A DNA stretch of 64,000 nt from Pseudobacter ginsenosidimutans (GCF_007970185.1 NZ_CP042431.1:3038001-3102000); one strand, 5' to 3'. Shown: positions 8,872 to 18,476, counted from the stretch's first letter. The notes: generated by a model not told the origin, from the letters alone. Program-made: numbers and translations.

Positions 8872-9038
8872 TTTCTGATAAGTTTTTTAATGAGAGGGGT
8901 AATAAGGAAATAAATCAATGCAAGCTGTATCACGATCGCCAGCACCAGCAGCAGGGTTGAGCTCTGGCGGTTGATCAGGTACTCTACATTCAATGTAGTG
9001 AGTGCAATGAACAATAAGATCCTAAGCAGGGTGATCAT
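8868..9038 (-). CDS. Small two-helix membrane protein coupled to SPFH gene
   Basis: A 56-residue open frame read directly from the minus strand. It starts at ATG 9038 and its TGA overlaps the SPFH start codon as ATGA. The product begins MITLLRILLFIALTTLNVEY, has a polar turn (LINRQSS), a second hydrophobic helix (residues 28-50) and a basic tail KKLIRK. That gives two short membrane segments with a positive C-terminus. The stop-start overlap, the membrane character and the lack of any competing gene make it a real gene rather than noise. I do not recognise a family. It could be an assembly or topology partner of the SPFH protein. Confidence 0.65.
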   Translation of the reverse strand: MITLLRILLFIALTTLNVEYLINRQSSTLLLVLAIVIQLALIYFLITPLIKKLIRK

Positions 9039-9127
9039 TTGGGGTGTTTTTCTACTTAAATATTGGTCGTGTAATGATAATATTTATTACGTAGAGTTTG
9101 ATCAATCCCGCAAAAGAATACCCAGTC

Positions 9128-9928
9128 TCAGTCCACCATTGATCCGCAAGTAAGATTGATAACGGTACCCGTGATTGCGCTTGCCTGGTCCGAGGCCATG
9201 AACAATGCTGCATTGGCCACTTCTTCCAGCGTTGGTAATCTTTTGAGTAAAGTGTTCGCCTGCGCATGTTGCTCCAGCATGTCTGCAATACTGATCCCCG
9301 CGCCTCCGGCCGCTTTGGCAAACACTTCATTACTGTGTGATCCGTGAGCAGCAGCTTCCGGCATCGCATCTGGTCTCAAACAAAGAGAGCGGATCCCGTA
9401 TGCTCCCAGCTCTCCCGCAAAATGACGGTTCAATGCTTCGATACCTGAACAAGCGAGGCCATATCCCATGAATCCTGTACCCGGTAATTTGGAGCCCGGC
9501 GTGGAAATGCTGAGCAGCACACCGCTTTTTTGTTTGATCATGAATTTTGCTGCAGCCTGCGCTGTGATGAAATTGGCGCGGATATATGTGGTAACGGGAA
9601 ACAGGAAATCCTCCAGGCTGAGCTCAGGAAAAGACACACCCTGTATGTGAAAAGTACCGGTTACATTCACTGAGATATCGATGCGCCCTGTTTGTTTTAC
9701 AACCTCTGCAACATGCCGGTGCACTGCGGTTTCATCCAGCACGTCCAGTGTGTCAGTATGAATGCGTCCGGAGTCCTTTCCGATTTCGGCGGCTACCCGT
9801 TCCAGTTTGACAGCATCTCTGGCCACTAAAAAAATATTTGCGCCGGCTTGATAAAAAGCGCGGGCAATTGCGCTGCCGATGGCGCCGGATCCTCCGTAAA
9901 TGATAGCGGTCTTATTTGATAAAATCAT
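9128..9928 (-). CDS. Short-chain dehydrogenase/reductase with atypical active site
   Basis: A 266-residue Rossmann-fold protein of the SDR type. The nucleotide loop YGGSGAIGSA (residues 11-20) and NVTG (88-91, in place of NNAG) are present, as is a serine in LSISTPG (S142) and a tyrosine at Y156. The lysine expected four residues after the tyrosine (YxxxK) is C160 in YGLAC. In classical SDRs that lysine lowers the tyrosine pKa, so this protein is either a poor catalyst or a diverged type. The C-terminus ends VINLTCGSMVD, close to the usual (DGG) ending. It stands alone with no clear operon partner. Confidence 0.85.
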   Translation of the reverse strand: MILSNKTAIIYGGSGAIGSAIARAFYQAGANIFLVARDAVKLERVAAEIGKDSGRIHTDTLDVLDETAVHRHVAEVVKQTGRIDISVNVTGTFHIQGVSFPELSLEDFLFPVTTYIRANFITAQAAAKFMIKQKSGVLLSISTPGSKLPGTGFMGYGLACSGIEALNRHFAGELGAYGIRSLCLRPDAMPEAAAHGSHSNEVFAKAAGGAGISIADMLEQHAQANTLLKRLPTLEEVANAALFMASDQASAITGTVINLTCGSMVD

Positions 9929-10056
9929 AATCAGCGTTTTAGCTTTCCAAACTTACCTTTAACAGCTCAATTTTCCGGGGTGCTCATGCGGCAAAAAACG
10001 GGTAGTTTCCTCTCGTAAAGTTTCATTAGTGGTGGCTTGTTTATAAATATTTTAAT

Positions 10057-10082
10057 AACTTCTTGGAATTATTTAAGAAGTT
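10057..10082. promoter_or_regulatory. Inverted repeat upstream of the ROK repressor gene
   Basis: Eight-base arms AACTTCTT and AAGAAGTT flank a ten-base AT-rich centre, 44 bases before the GTG start. The site sits in a 198-base gap between the SDR start and the ROK start, where promoters of both divergent genes must lie. ROK repressors bind AT-rich dyads and often control their own gene, so this is a candidate operator. A transcript hairpin is the alternative. Confidence 0.35.
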
Positions 10083-10126
10083 GGCTATTTTAACAGTCTA
10101 TTTACACTTACTAAAAACTGACGCCT

Positions 10127-11338
10127 GTGACGGAAAAGCAGCAGAGGTACAAGCAGAGCCTGATCAAACACCTGTATTTCAAGAAGGAGTTGTCCTGTGC
10201 GGATCTGAGTTCATTCACAGAAAAAAGTCTGCCCTACACTGCCAAAGCTTTGTCGGAACTGATGGAGGAAGGAGTGGTGGTGGAATCGGGCCATGCCCAT
10301 TCTACCGGTGGCCGCAGACCGCAGATGTATTCGCTGAAGCCGGATATCATGTATGTGGTAACGGTAGCGATGGATCAGTTCATCACGCACGTTGGTATTC
10401 TGAACATGCACAACCAGTATGTGGGTGAGGTTGAGAAACTGGAACTGGACCTGAGCAATCAGAATGATTCTTTGAACCAGCTTGGGCAATTCCTGGACGG
10501 GTTTATCACCCGCTCCGGGATTCCCAAAGAAAAGATCGCAGGCATCGGCATTGGAATGCCCGGCTTTGTGGATGCGAACAAAGGCATTAATTATACTTTT
10601 TTACAAACAGGCAGCGGCAGTATTGTGAGTCATATCGAAAAAGTAACGGGATTGCCTGTATTGATCGATAACGACAGCAGTCTGATAGCGCTGGCTGAGC
10701 TTCGTTTGGGAGCAGCCCGTGAAAAGAAGAATGCGATGGTGGTGAATATCGGATGGGGAATCGGACTGGGATTGGTCCTTGATGGCGGTCTCTTCCGCGG
10801 AGCCAACGGGTTTGCCGGAGAGTTCAGTCATATTCCATTATTCACGAACGACAAGATCTGTAATTGTGGAAAGATGGGATGTCTTGAAACGGAGACCTCA
10901 CTGTTAGTTATAGCCGAAAAAGCCATCGATGGTCTGAAGAACGGAAGAACATCGTCCATGAAACATCTTAGTCATGATCACGTGGAGGAAACGTTCAGAA
11001 CCATCATGGATGCGGCCAACAAGGGCGATAAGTACGCGGTGGAGCTGATCTCACAGGCGGCTTATAATATCGGTAGGGGAGTAGCCATTCTGATCCATGT
11101 ATTGAACCCGGAGCAGATCGTATTGAGCGGAAGAGGGGCATTGGCGGGAAGGATCTGGCTGGCGCCCATCCAGCAGGCATTGAATGAACATTGTATTCCA
11201 AGGATCGCAGAAAATATCGAGATCATGATCTCTCAACTGGGGTATGAGGCCGAACGTCTGGGAGGCGCTGCCCTGGTGATGGAACATTTTGATAGTATCA
11301 GGCCCCACAGAAGAAGTCATAAACTGATGACTGCCTGA
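10127..11338 (+). CDS. ROK-family transcriptional repressor
   Basis: A 403-residue NagC/XylR-type regulator with an N-terminal winged helix (about residues 5-70, CADLSSFTEKSLPYTAKALSELMEEGVV, then GGRRPQMYSL) and a sugar-kinase-like ROK domain. The ROK half shows IAGIGIGMPGFVD, the phosphate loop VVNIGWGIGLGLVLDGGLFRGANGFAGEFSH and the zinc motif CNCGKMGCLE. The start is GTG 10127: the frame has a stop at 10112 and no ATG before the DNA-binding domain is already under way. The second SusC/SusD pair lies immediately downstream in the same direction, so the regulator probably responds to a sugar taken up by that system. Confidence 0.92.
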   Translation: MTEKQQRYKQSLIKHLYFKKELSCADLSSFTEKSLPYTAKALSELMEEGVVVESGHAHSTGGRRPQMYSLKPDIMYVVTVAMDQFITHVGILNMHNQYVGEVEKLELDLSNQNDSLNQLGQFLDGFITRSGIPKEKIAGIGIGMPGFVDANKGINYTFLQTGSGSIVSHIEKVTGLPVLIDNDSSLIALAELRLGAAREKKNAMVVNIGWGIGLGLVLDGGLFRGANGFAGEFSHIPLFTNDKICNCGKMGCLETETSLLVIAEKAIDGLKNGRTSSMKHLSHDHVEETFRTIMDAANKGDKYAVELISQAAYNIGRGVAILIHVLNPEQIVLSGRGALAGRIWLAPIQQALNEHCIPRIAENIEIMISQLGYEAERLGGAALVMEHFDSIRPHRRSHKLMTA

Positions 11339-11412
11339 TCCGGAAAAGCTCCGTGCAATGCCTTTACGCAGGAAGGCAGCACGAATTTTTTAACCAAACA
11401 ATACACCACTGC

Positions 11413-14400
11413 ATGAGACAAATGCTATGCCGCCTTGTGCTATGTGTCATCTTCGGCACATTGAGCTGCCTCACAGCCACAGCGCAAGAGAAAAAAACGG
11501 TTACGGGCTCAGTGAAAGATGCGTCCGGCAACCCGGTAGCTTCCGCCACCATCGCAGAAAAAGGAACCGCCAATCAAACAGCTTCCGACAATCAGGGTGC
11601 ATTCCGCATCCAGGTGGCCAGCGGGGCAACCATCGTGATCAGCGCCGTGGGATTCGGCACACAGGAACTGGCCGCTACTGACGGGCCCGTCAACATAACC
11701 CTTCAAACAGCCGCTGCAGGCCTGGATGAAGTGGTAGTAACGGCACTGGGTATACGCCGCCAGAAAAAATCTTTAGGTTATGCCATGCAGGAAGTGAAAG
11801 GCAGCTCCCTTTCAGAAGCCCGCGAAGCCAATGTCACCAACGCTTTGAGCGGTCGCGTGGCCGGCTTGCAGATCATCCGCTCCGGCAACGGGCCCGGCGG
11901 TTCATCCAAGATCGTACTTCGTGGCAACACCTCTTTTAAAGGAACCAACCAGCCGCTCATCGTAGTGGATGGTATTCCTGTTGACAACTTCACAGGCGTT
12001 GAGAACAACGACTACTGGAACCCTCAGATGGATATGGGTAACGGCCTGTCAGATATCAACGCTGACGATATTGAAAGTATGTCGGTCCTCAAAGGCCCCG
12101 CCGCTTCTGCACTCTACGGCAGCCGCGCCGGTAATGGCGTGATCCTCGTTACCACAAAGGCAGGAAGAAAACAGAGCGGGCTCGGGATCTCCGTTGGCTC
12201 TTCCATTGGTCTGGAAAGTATCTTCACTTCTCCCAAACTGCAGAAAAATTTCGCGCAGGGAGACAATGGCATCTACCAGCCTCAGGGATCCACCGGCTGG
12301 GGGCCGAAGATCACCGGACAGGAGGTGACCAACTGGGAAGGCAACAAAGAAACGCTCCGCTCATATGATAACCTGGATGCATTCTTTGGCACAGGTGTGA
12401 GCAATAACGAGAACATCTCATTCCAGCAGCAATACAAGAATATCGGTATCTACTCTTCGCTGAATTATTTCAACGATAAGAGCATGCTGCCTGGTTCGAA
12501 GCTGACCCGCACCAACTTCACGCTTCGCGCCACTTCCAGATTCGGACAGGACGATCGCTGGTCTACCGATGCCAAAGTGCAGTACTCCAATGCACAGGCA
12601 AGGAACAGGCCGCAATCCGGTATCAATGTCAACAACTATGCATCTGTCATGTACATGCTGCCGGTATCAATGGACATTACAGATTTCAAGCAGGACCTGC
12701 TTCCCAACCGCAAAATGCGCTGGTACCGCACAGAAGATAAATCAGTTAACCCGTACTGGAATGTGCGCAATCGCACCAATGATGATAAACGTGATCGCTG
12801 GATCGTGAATGGTTCATTGAAATATGATTTCACCAACTGGCTGAATGCTGAAGTAAAAGCAGGTGGCGATATGTACACTACCAACCAGGAAACCAGGGTG
12901 TATGGAGGAAGCCCTATTGTGACCAACGGAAGTTACAGCACCAGCAAAGAAACTTACAAAGAATTCAACTACAGCACCCTCATCACTGCAAAAAAAGACA
13001 ATCTCTTCGGAAAGCTCGGTGGTAGCGCTACCGTAGGTGGCAACCTCATGGACCAGAAATGGGCCAAGTTAGGTATCGATGCGGGAGAACTGCTGGTACC
13101 CGATCTTTTCATGTCTAACAACAGCAAAGGCAATCCAACACTTACTGACAAAGTAAAAAATAAGAAGATCAATTCCGTGTATGGATCAATTGGGCTGAAC
13201 TGGGATAATTACCTTTTCCTCGAAGGAACTTTCAGGAATGACTGGACTTCCACGCTCCATCCTGATAACCGTTCTTATTTCTATCCTTCCGTCAGTATGT
13301 CCTATATTTTCACGGAGCATTTCAATACACCTGCCTGGCTCACCTATGGTAAAATCCGCGGATCAGTGTCCAGTGTAGGTAATGATATGGATCCTTATCA
13401 GCTCTACAACACCTACGAACTGGGGCGTGATCCCAATAACAACCCCATCACCAAACGCAATAAGATCCTCTTTGATTCAACAGTGGTGAATGAACTGATC
13501 ACTTCAACGGAACTGGGAGCAGAACTGCGTTTCTTCGACAACAGGTTTGGTATCGATTTCTCTTACTACAATACCGTTGCCAAGAACCAGCTGATCGATC
13601 TGCCCATGGACCCCGGTTCAGGTTATGAAAAAAGAAGGATCAATGCTGGTAAGATCAAGAATACAGGTTTCGAAATCACTGCTGATGCAAAGGTGCTGAC
13701 AAGCGGCAGCGGACTGAACTGGAATATCCAGGCCAACTTCTCTACCAACCGCAATAAAGTGATAGATATATATCCAAGAGAGAATGTTACAAGGTATGAT
13801 CTCGCTACCTATGATGCAATAAGCATTCAGGCAGTAGCGGGTGCATTGTACGGTGAGATCTACGGAAGCACTTTCCTCAGGGTTACAGATCCGAAGAGCG
13901 CTGATTATGGCAAACTGATCCTGGATGCCAACGGCAATCCACAACGTGGAGAGCAGAATGTGCGTCTCGGAAACCAGCAGCCTACCGCACTGATCGGTAT
14001 CACCAATGGATTCTCTTATAAGAACTTCAATCTCTCTTTCCTGTTCGATGCAAGACTGGGTGGCAAAGTTTTCTCTGCTACCAATGCGCTGCTGCAGAGA
14101 AACGGATCAGCAGAAGTTACTGTTACGAATGGCGACAGGGCTGAGTTTGTGGCAGATGGTGTTGTTACCGATGGAAGTGGCGGATATACAAAGAATACAA
14201 AAGCAACTACACCTCAGCGTTACTGGACAGCGATCGGTATCGGCAACCTCGGTATCACCGAAGCCAATCTCTATGATGCTTCCAGCATCCGTATCCGGAA
14301 CATTCAGCTCAGCTACGATCTGCCCAAAAAGATCCTTGGTAAAACACCCATCCAGCGTGCAAAAGTGGGAGTGAGCTGTAACAATGTGTGGCTAATCAGC

Positions 14401-14523
14401 AGCCATCTCCGTGGCCAGGACCCTGAAGCCATCTTTGCTACAGGCAACAATGCAAATGGATTCGAGTCCTTCTCTCCACCCACCACCAGGACCATTCTTT
14501 TTAACCTGAGCTTAAGTTTTTAA
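11413..14523 (+). CDS. SusC/RagA-family TonB-linked outer membrane protein
   Basis: A 1036-residue SusC protein. ATG 11413 gives a clean signal peptide ending TATAQ; starting at 11353 would put 20 extra residues in front. Next come a carboxypeptidase-regulatory-like domain (KKTVTGSVKDASGNPVASATI), the link LDEVVVTALGIRRQKKSLGYAMQ, and a plug with LIVVDGIPVDN, DIESMSVLKGPAASALYGSRAGNGVILVTTK. The barrel ends FNLSLSF. The ALGI-(R/K)-KKSLGYA link marks the subgroup that pairs with the SusD-like_2 type of lipoprotein, as found 18 bases downstream. The substrate is unknown; the ROK repressor upstream suggests a carbohydrate. Confidence 0.93.
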   Translation: MRQMLCRLVLCVIFGTLSCLTATAQEKKTVTGSVKDASGNPVASATIAEKGTANQTASDNQGAFRIQVASGATIVISAVGFGTQELAATDGPVNITLQTAAAGLDEVVVTALGIRRQKKSLGYAMQEVKGSSLSEAREANVTNALSGRVAGLQIIRSGNGPGGSSKIVLRGNTSFKGTNQPLIVVDGIPVDNFTGVENNDYWNPQMDMGNGLSDINADDIESMSVLKGPAASALYGSRAGNGVILVTTKAGRKQSGLGISVGSSIGLESIFTSPKLQKNFAQGDNGIYQPQGSTGWGPKITGQEVTNWEGNKETLRSYDNLDAFFGTGVSNNENISFQQQYKNIGIYSSLNYFNDKSMLPGSKLTRTNFTLRATSRFGQDDRWSTDAKVQYSNAQARNRPQSGINVNNYASVMYMLPVSMDITDFKQDLLPNRKMRWYRTEDKSVNPYWNVRNRTNDDKRDRWIVNGSLKYDFTNWLNAEVKAGGDMYTTNQETRVYGGSPIVTNGSYSTSKETYKEFNYSTLITAKKDNLFGKLGGSATVGGNLMDQKWAKLGIDAGELLVPDLFMSNNSKGNPTLTDKVKNKKINSVYGSIGLNWDNYLFLEGTFRNDWTSTLHPDNRSYFYPSVSMSYIFTEHFNTPAWLTYGKIRGSVSSVGNDMDPYQLYNTYELGRDPNNNPITKRNKILFDSTVVNELITSTELGAELRFFDNRFGIDFSYYNTVAKNQLIDLPMDPGSGYEKRRINAGKIKNTGFEITADAKVLTSGSGLNWNIQANFSTNRNKVIDIYPRENVTRYDLATYDAISIQAVAGALYGEIYGSTFLRVTDPKSADYGKLILDANGNPQRGEQNVRLGNQQPTALIGITNGFSYKNFNLSFLFDARLGGKVFSATNALLQRNGSAEVTVTNGDRAEFVADGVVTDGSGGYTKNTKATTPQRYWTAIGIGNLGITEANLYDASSIRIRNIQLSYDLPKKILGKTPIQRAKVGVSCNNVWLISSHLRGQDPEAIFATGNNANGFESFSPPTTRTILFNLSLSF

Positions 14524-14541
14524 CACTGAAACCGAATTACA

Positions 14542-16434
14542 ATGAAAAAGCTACATATAACTTCTGGAATATTGTTGTCGGCAATACTGATGACTTCCTC
14601 CTGCAAGAAGTTCGATGATATGCTCACCAATCCAAGGGAAGCGAATGTGGACCAGGTGGAAGTAGAGTATTTCCTGAACAATGCTATCGTAGATGCACAA
14701 ATGGACCCGCATATTGCTGAACGTATTTTTGTTTTATACTGGAAAAATGCTTCCAGGCAGCAACTCGGCTCTACATTGACCATCGGAGCTGATAACGATG
14801 ATTGGAACCGCGATTACTTTACCTATATCTCAGGCTGGCTCAATGCCGCCAATACAGCCATTCAGGTGGCCGATGAGAAACAGGCAAAAGGAACCGCCTG
14901 GCCTTATAATGAAAGCCTGAAACAAGTGGCCCGCATCTGGCGTGCTTACCTGATGAGCGAAATGTCAGACAACTTCGGCCCCATTCCTGTGAATGGTTTC
15001 CAGGGCACCAATCCTGATTTTGCCGATGTGAAAACGGTGTATTACCATATCCTGGACGAATTGAAGGATGCCGGCACCAAACTGGATGGTGCAGCAACAG
15101 CCGCACCCGAAGCCAAGTACGATGCAGCTTACGGTTGGAAGTATGCGAAATGGAAAAAATATGCGGTATCGCTGCGTATGCGACTGGCAATGCGCCTGTC
15201 TGAAGTGGATGAACAAAAAGCAAAATCCGAGTTTGAAGCAGCCGCAAAGGAAGCAGCCATCACCACCATGGATGACGCTTTCCAGGTACAGGAGAAAGCC
15301 GATGGTTACAATGCACTGAATGGTGTGATGAGCCGTGAATGGAATTCGCAGATCATGAGCGCCACACTGGAAAATATTTTCACCGGTCTTGGCGGCATCG
15401 CTACAACAGATTTGTTGCCTGCAGACTTCCACAGTTATATCAGGGCCGCCAATGATGCAGGCATCAAACTCACCAATCATTTTTCTACCAAAACCAATGA
15501 GCCGCTGGCTGGTTATTTCCAGGATGGCATTCCTCCGTCACTCGATCCCAGGGCATTGAAAGCATTCCCGCTGGCCGGTGATTTCGATAACCTGGATTTC
15601 TGCCGGTATGGCGACTGGTCTATCACTGAGCGTGATCTGATAGATGATGATGGCGATCTCGTTCGTAAACTGAATGGTAAATTCACCTGGAATGGCTGGC
15701 AGAGCGGCGACTGGGGTGTTTACAATTCAAGGAACCAGTTGCGTTCATATCCAGGCGCCAATCCAAGACTGGCGCTGAAATTCAGGAACAGCACCAACAA
15801 AAGGATCTTCTTCGCTCCATGGGAAACGTATTTCCTGCTGGCAGAAGCGGCGCTCAGAGGCTGGGATGTTCCCACCACTGCAAAAGCTGCATACGAAACA
15901 GGTGTGAAGCTCAATTTCGATTACTGGGGCGTTACTGCATTTGCTGCTAATTACCTGGCATCTTCCGATTATAACAGGTTTGGCACTTCAGCAAGCTGGG
16001 ACCATACTACTGAGCCGCCCGCTACTCACCAAATGACTTACAAGGATGGATATACGGGAACTCCGGGTGTTGTGAACGTGCTGTATCCCGTGAACAATAT
16101 TTACAAGAACGGAACTATAAAGAATGATCGTCTCACCAAGATCATTACACAGAAATATATTTCCAACCTGCCGTGGTTGCCGCTGGAAAGCTGGAACGAT
16201 CATCGTCGCCTGGGATTACCATTCTATGAGAATCCCAGCGTGGAGTCGCCCCTGCCGAACATGAAGCAGCTGACAGAAAGCAATTACATGCATAACCAGG
16301 TGAATTTCTTCGCACAGCGTTTAAGGTATCCCGCGAGTTTGCGGAATGCCAACGCGAAAGGTTATGCGCAGGCAATGGAAGCCCTCGATGGTGAGGATAC
16401 CAACTTCACACCACTCTGGTGGGCCCAGAAATAA
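14542..16434 (+). CDS. SusD/RagB-family lipoprotein (SusD-like_2 type)
   Basis: A 630-residue surface lipoprotein with a lipobox TSSC at about residues 18-21 followed by KKFDDMLTNPREAN, the typical opening NP-x-x-(A/P) of this SusD subgroup. The body has VARIWRAYLMSEMSDNFGPIPVNGF, WKKYAVSLRMRLAMRLSEVD, FFAPWETYFLLAEAALRGW and the ending RRLGLPFYENP with RLRYPASLRNAN. It is the lid partner of the SusC protein upstream. No enzyme gene follows in the same direction, so this locus carries a transporter pair without a dedicated hydrolase in the window. Confidence 0.92.
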   Translation: MKKLHITSGILLSAILMTSSCKKFDDMLTNPREANVDQVEVEYFLNNAIVDAQMDPHIAERIFVLYWKNASRQQLGSTLTIGADNDDWNRDYFTYISGWLNAANTAIQVADEKQAKGTAWPYNESLKQVARIWRAYLMSEMSDNFGPIPVNGFQGTNPDFADVKTVYYHILDELKDAGTKLDGAATAAPEAKYDAAYGWKYAKWKKYAVSLRMRLAMRLSEVDEQKAKSEFEAAAKEAAITTMDDAFQVQEKADGYNALNGVMSREWNSQIMSATLENIFTGLGGIATTDLLPADFHSYIRAANDAGIKLTNHFSTKTNEPLAGYFQDGIPPSLDPRALKAFPLAGDFDNLDFCRYGDWSITERDLIDDDGDLVRKLNGKFTWNGWQSGDWGVYNSRNQLRSYPGANPRLALKFRNSTNKRIFFAPWETYFLLAEAALRGWDVPTTAKAAYETGVKLNFDYWGVTAFAANYLASSDYNRFGTSASWDHTTEPPATHQMTYKDGYTGTPGVVNVLYPVNNIYKNGTIKNDRLTKIITQKYISNLPWLPLESWNDHRRLGLPFYENPSVESPLPNMKQLTESNYMHNQVNFFAQRLRYPASLRNANAKGYAQAMEALDGEDTNFTPLWWAQK

Positions 16435-16480
16435 TTCGTGGGTTCTTTAAACTGTCCACCTACGGGTACATGAGAAGAGA

Positions 16481-16504
16481 AAGCCGCTCCACCTGGAGCG
16501 GCTT
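16481..16504. terminator. Strong hairpin between convergent susD and yeiH-like genes
   Basis: A perfect 10-base-pair stem, AAGCCGCTCC with GGAGCGGCTT, around the loop acct. It lies 46 bases after the SusD stop and 26 bases after the end of the opposing exporter gene. A-rich sequence on the left and T-rich sequence on the right let it act in both directions. Confidence 0.75.
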
Positions 16505-16529
16505 ATCTGTTTGTATTCAACAATGATGC

Positions 16530-17498
16530 CTATACGAAATAATAGATGAACCACAATGTAGCAGCTGCTATCGATGCCCAGGTGATCAGGCCCTGTACCA
16601 TTGGCCTGATACCAACGGAGCGAAGCACATCACGTGATAATCCGGAACCGATCAGGAACAGCGTGAGCGTGAGGCCTGCTTTGGCGATGATGGTGGCATA
16701 AGGGCTGAATGTTTGTACAGCAGGAATGAAAGTATTGCCCAGCATCGCTAAAATAAAGAGCCCGATGAACCAGGGAATCTGTATTTTTTGTCCTTTTTTC
16801 CTGAAAGCGAAAGATGCAATAATGCTCACGGGGATGATCCATAATGCCCGGGCCAGTTTCACTGTGGTGGCCACTTCCAGCGCCTGCGGACCATACCTGC
16901 TGCCAGCGCCCACAACAGAGCTGGTATCATGGATGGCAATGGCGGCCCAGGTGCCGAACTGCATTTGAGATAATCCCAGCAAATGACCGGTAACCGGAAA
17001 AATGAACAAAGCCACTGCATTCAAAATGAAAACAGTGCCCAGTGCCACGGATATCTGTTTGTCTTTCGCATCGATGGCCGGCGCAACGGCTGCAATCGCA
17101 CTACCTCCGCAAATTGCCGTGCCGGTTGCAATCAGGCAGGCTGTTTTTTTATCGATCCTCATCCATCTTCCCAATAACAATCCGATGCCGAGCGTAGCAA
17201 CAATGGAAACTACCGTAATGCCGAAACCTGCCCGTCCTGCTTCTATCGCAGCATGTGCGTTCATTCCGAATCCCAGTCCAACCACAGATATCTGTAATAA
17301 CCAGTGAGTGACTTTGTGATTCAGGTGCAACCAGGGATGGCCCACCAGTTGCGCTACCAGCAAACCCAAAAGCAAAGCTACCGGTGCACTGATCAGATTG
17401 GTACAACAAAGCACCGCGATAATAATGAAAATGATTTCCCGGGCGCTGAACTGCATGTCTAAAAATTTCCTGCCGGGAACAGGTCTCGTCCTGTCCAT
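16530..17498 (-). CDS. YeiH/YadS-family putative sulfate exporter
   Basis: A 322-residue integral membrane protein with about ten hydrophobic segments. It shows the hallmarks of the UPF0324/PSE family: LLQISVVGLGFGMN, the duplicated core LIATGTAICGGSAIAAVAPAI, FGTWAAIAIHDTSSVVGAGSRYG and the last pair KAGLTLTLFLIGSGLSRDVLRSVG. The family is annotated as putative sulfonate or sulfate exporters. A second ATG at 17456 is an alternative start. It lies 70 bases downstream of a CysB/CbbR-like LysR gene on the same strand, the same kind of pairing as yeiE with yeiH in enterobacteria. Confidence 0.88.
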   Translation of the reverse strand: MDRTRPVPGRKFLDMQFSAREIIFIIIAVLCCTNLISAPVALLLGLLVAQLVGHPWLHLNHKVTHWLLQISVVGLGFGMNAHAAIEAGRAGFGITVVSIVATLGIGLLLGRWMRIDKKTACLIATGTAICGGSAIAAVAPAIDAKDKQISVALGTVFILNAVALFIFPVTGHLLGLSQMQFGTWAAIAIHDTSSVVGAGSRYGPQALEVATTVKLARALWIIPVSIIASFAFRKKGQKIQIPWFIGLFILAMLGNTFIPAVQTFSPYATIIAKAGLTLTLFLIGSGLSRDVLRSVGIRPMVQGLITWASIAAATLWFIYYFV

Positions 17499-17568
17499 AC
17501 ACGATGATTATGGAGGCAAAGTTCAGGTAAACCCCTGTGAAGGAGAAATGGTATATCGTAATGATCGA

Positions 17569-18462
17569 TTACCTGAAGTTATGGGTAAGGGCAAATTGCA
17601 TAAACAGATTGACCAGCGCTCCGCTTTCTCCATGCGGGCTGATAAGGAAGAAATCACGTTGGATGGAAAGTCCTTTTACCTCTATCACGGTAAACAGTCT
17701 TTGTTCCAGTTCAGATAAAATGGAATGAATGCTCAGGAAGGCCATGCAATGGCTGTGTTGCAAATAACCTTTGATACTTTCTGTACTGCTGAGCTGCATT
17801 TCTTTTTTCAGTTGTGCAGTTTTTATGCCGAGTGGGCGGAGCGCATGTGCAATTACTTCGAGTGTGCCTGAACCGGGCTCGCGCAATAGCAATGGGATCT
17901 TCGGGAGGTCCTCAGGCCTGATGATGCCTTTTTTCGCCAGCGGATGCCCGGCATTGGCTACCAGCACCAGTTCATCTTTCAGAAACGGTGTATACCTGAA
18001 TGCGCTGTTCTTCGATCTTCCTTCTATGATTCCTATATCCACCTGGCGCTGCTGCAGCGCCTGTTCGATCTGTTCTGTATTATCGGTACTGAGCGTAATG
18101 CGGATCTCCGGGAATTTTTTATGGAACGAAGCCAGCACCGGGGGAAGTACATACTGCGCTACAGTAGTGCTGGCGCCTACACGGAGCCGGCCCGCTTTTT
18201 TATCGGCCTGCGTATTCATCTCGAATTCCAGGTTCCGGTAAAGTGCGAACAGTTCAGTGGTGTATTTCAACAGTGTTTGTCCGGCTGCTGTCAATTGCAC
18301 TTTGCGGCCATCACGCTCAAACAGTTTCACTTTGAAATGCTGTTCTATTTCGTGGATATGTTTGGTAACAGCAGGCTGCGTAATGAACAGCTCTTCCGCT
18401 GCTTTGGTGAAATTGAGCCTGCTGGCAACAGTATGGAACACTTTTAACCGGAAATCAAACAT
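17569..18462 (-). CDS. LysR-family transcriptional regulator
   Basis: A 297-residue LysR protein. The winged helix is clear (FHTVASRLNFTKAAEELFITQPAVTKHIHEIEQHFKVKLFER in pieces, residues 8-50), followed by the linker helix and an effector-binding domain starting LRVGASTTVAQYVLPPVLASFHKKFPEI, typical of the CbbR/CysB/YeiE branch. It precedes the YeiH-type exporter on the same strand, so co-transcription or direct control of that gene is likely. Two dyads just upstream of its start (18477-18486 and 18490-18523) are candidates for autoregulation. The effector is not evident; sulfite or another sulfur oxyanion would fit the neighbour. Confidence 0.92.
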   Translation of the reverse strand: MFDFRLKVFHTVASRLNFTKAAEELFITQPAVTKHIHEIEQHFKVKLFERDGRKVQLTAAGQTLLKYTTELFALYRNLEFEMNTQADKKAGRLRVGASTTVAQYVLPPVLASFHKKFPEIRITLSTDNTEQIEQALQQRQVDIGIIEGRSKNSAFRYTPFLKDELVLVANAGHPLAKKGIIRPEDLPKIPLLLREPGSGTLEVIAHALRPLGIKTAQLKKEMQLSSTESIKGYLQHSHCMAFLSIHSILSELEQRLFTVIEVKGLSIQRDFFLISPHGESGALVNLFMQFALTHNFR

Positions 18463-18476
18463 GATATGAAGTTAGG

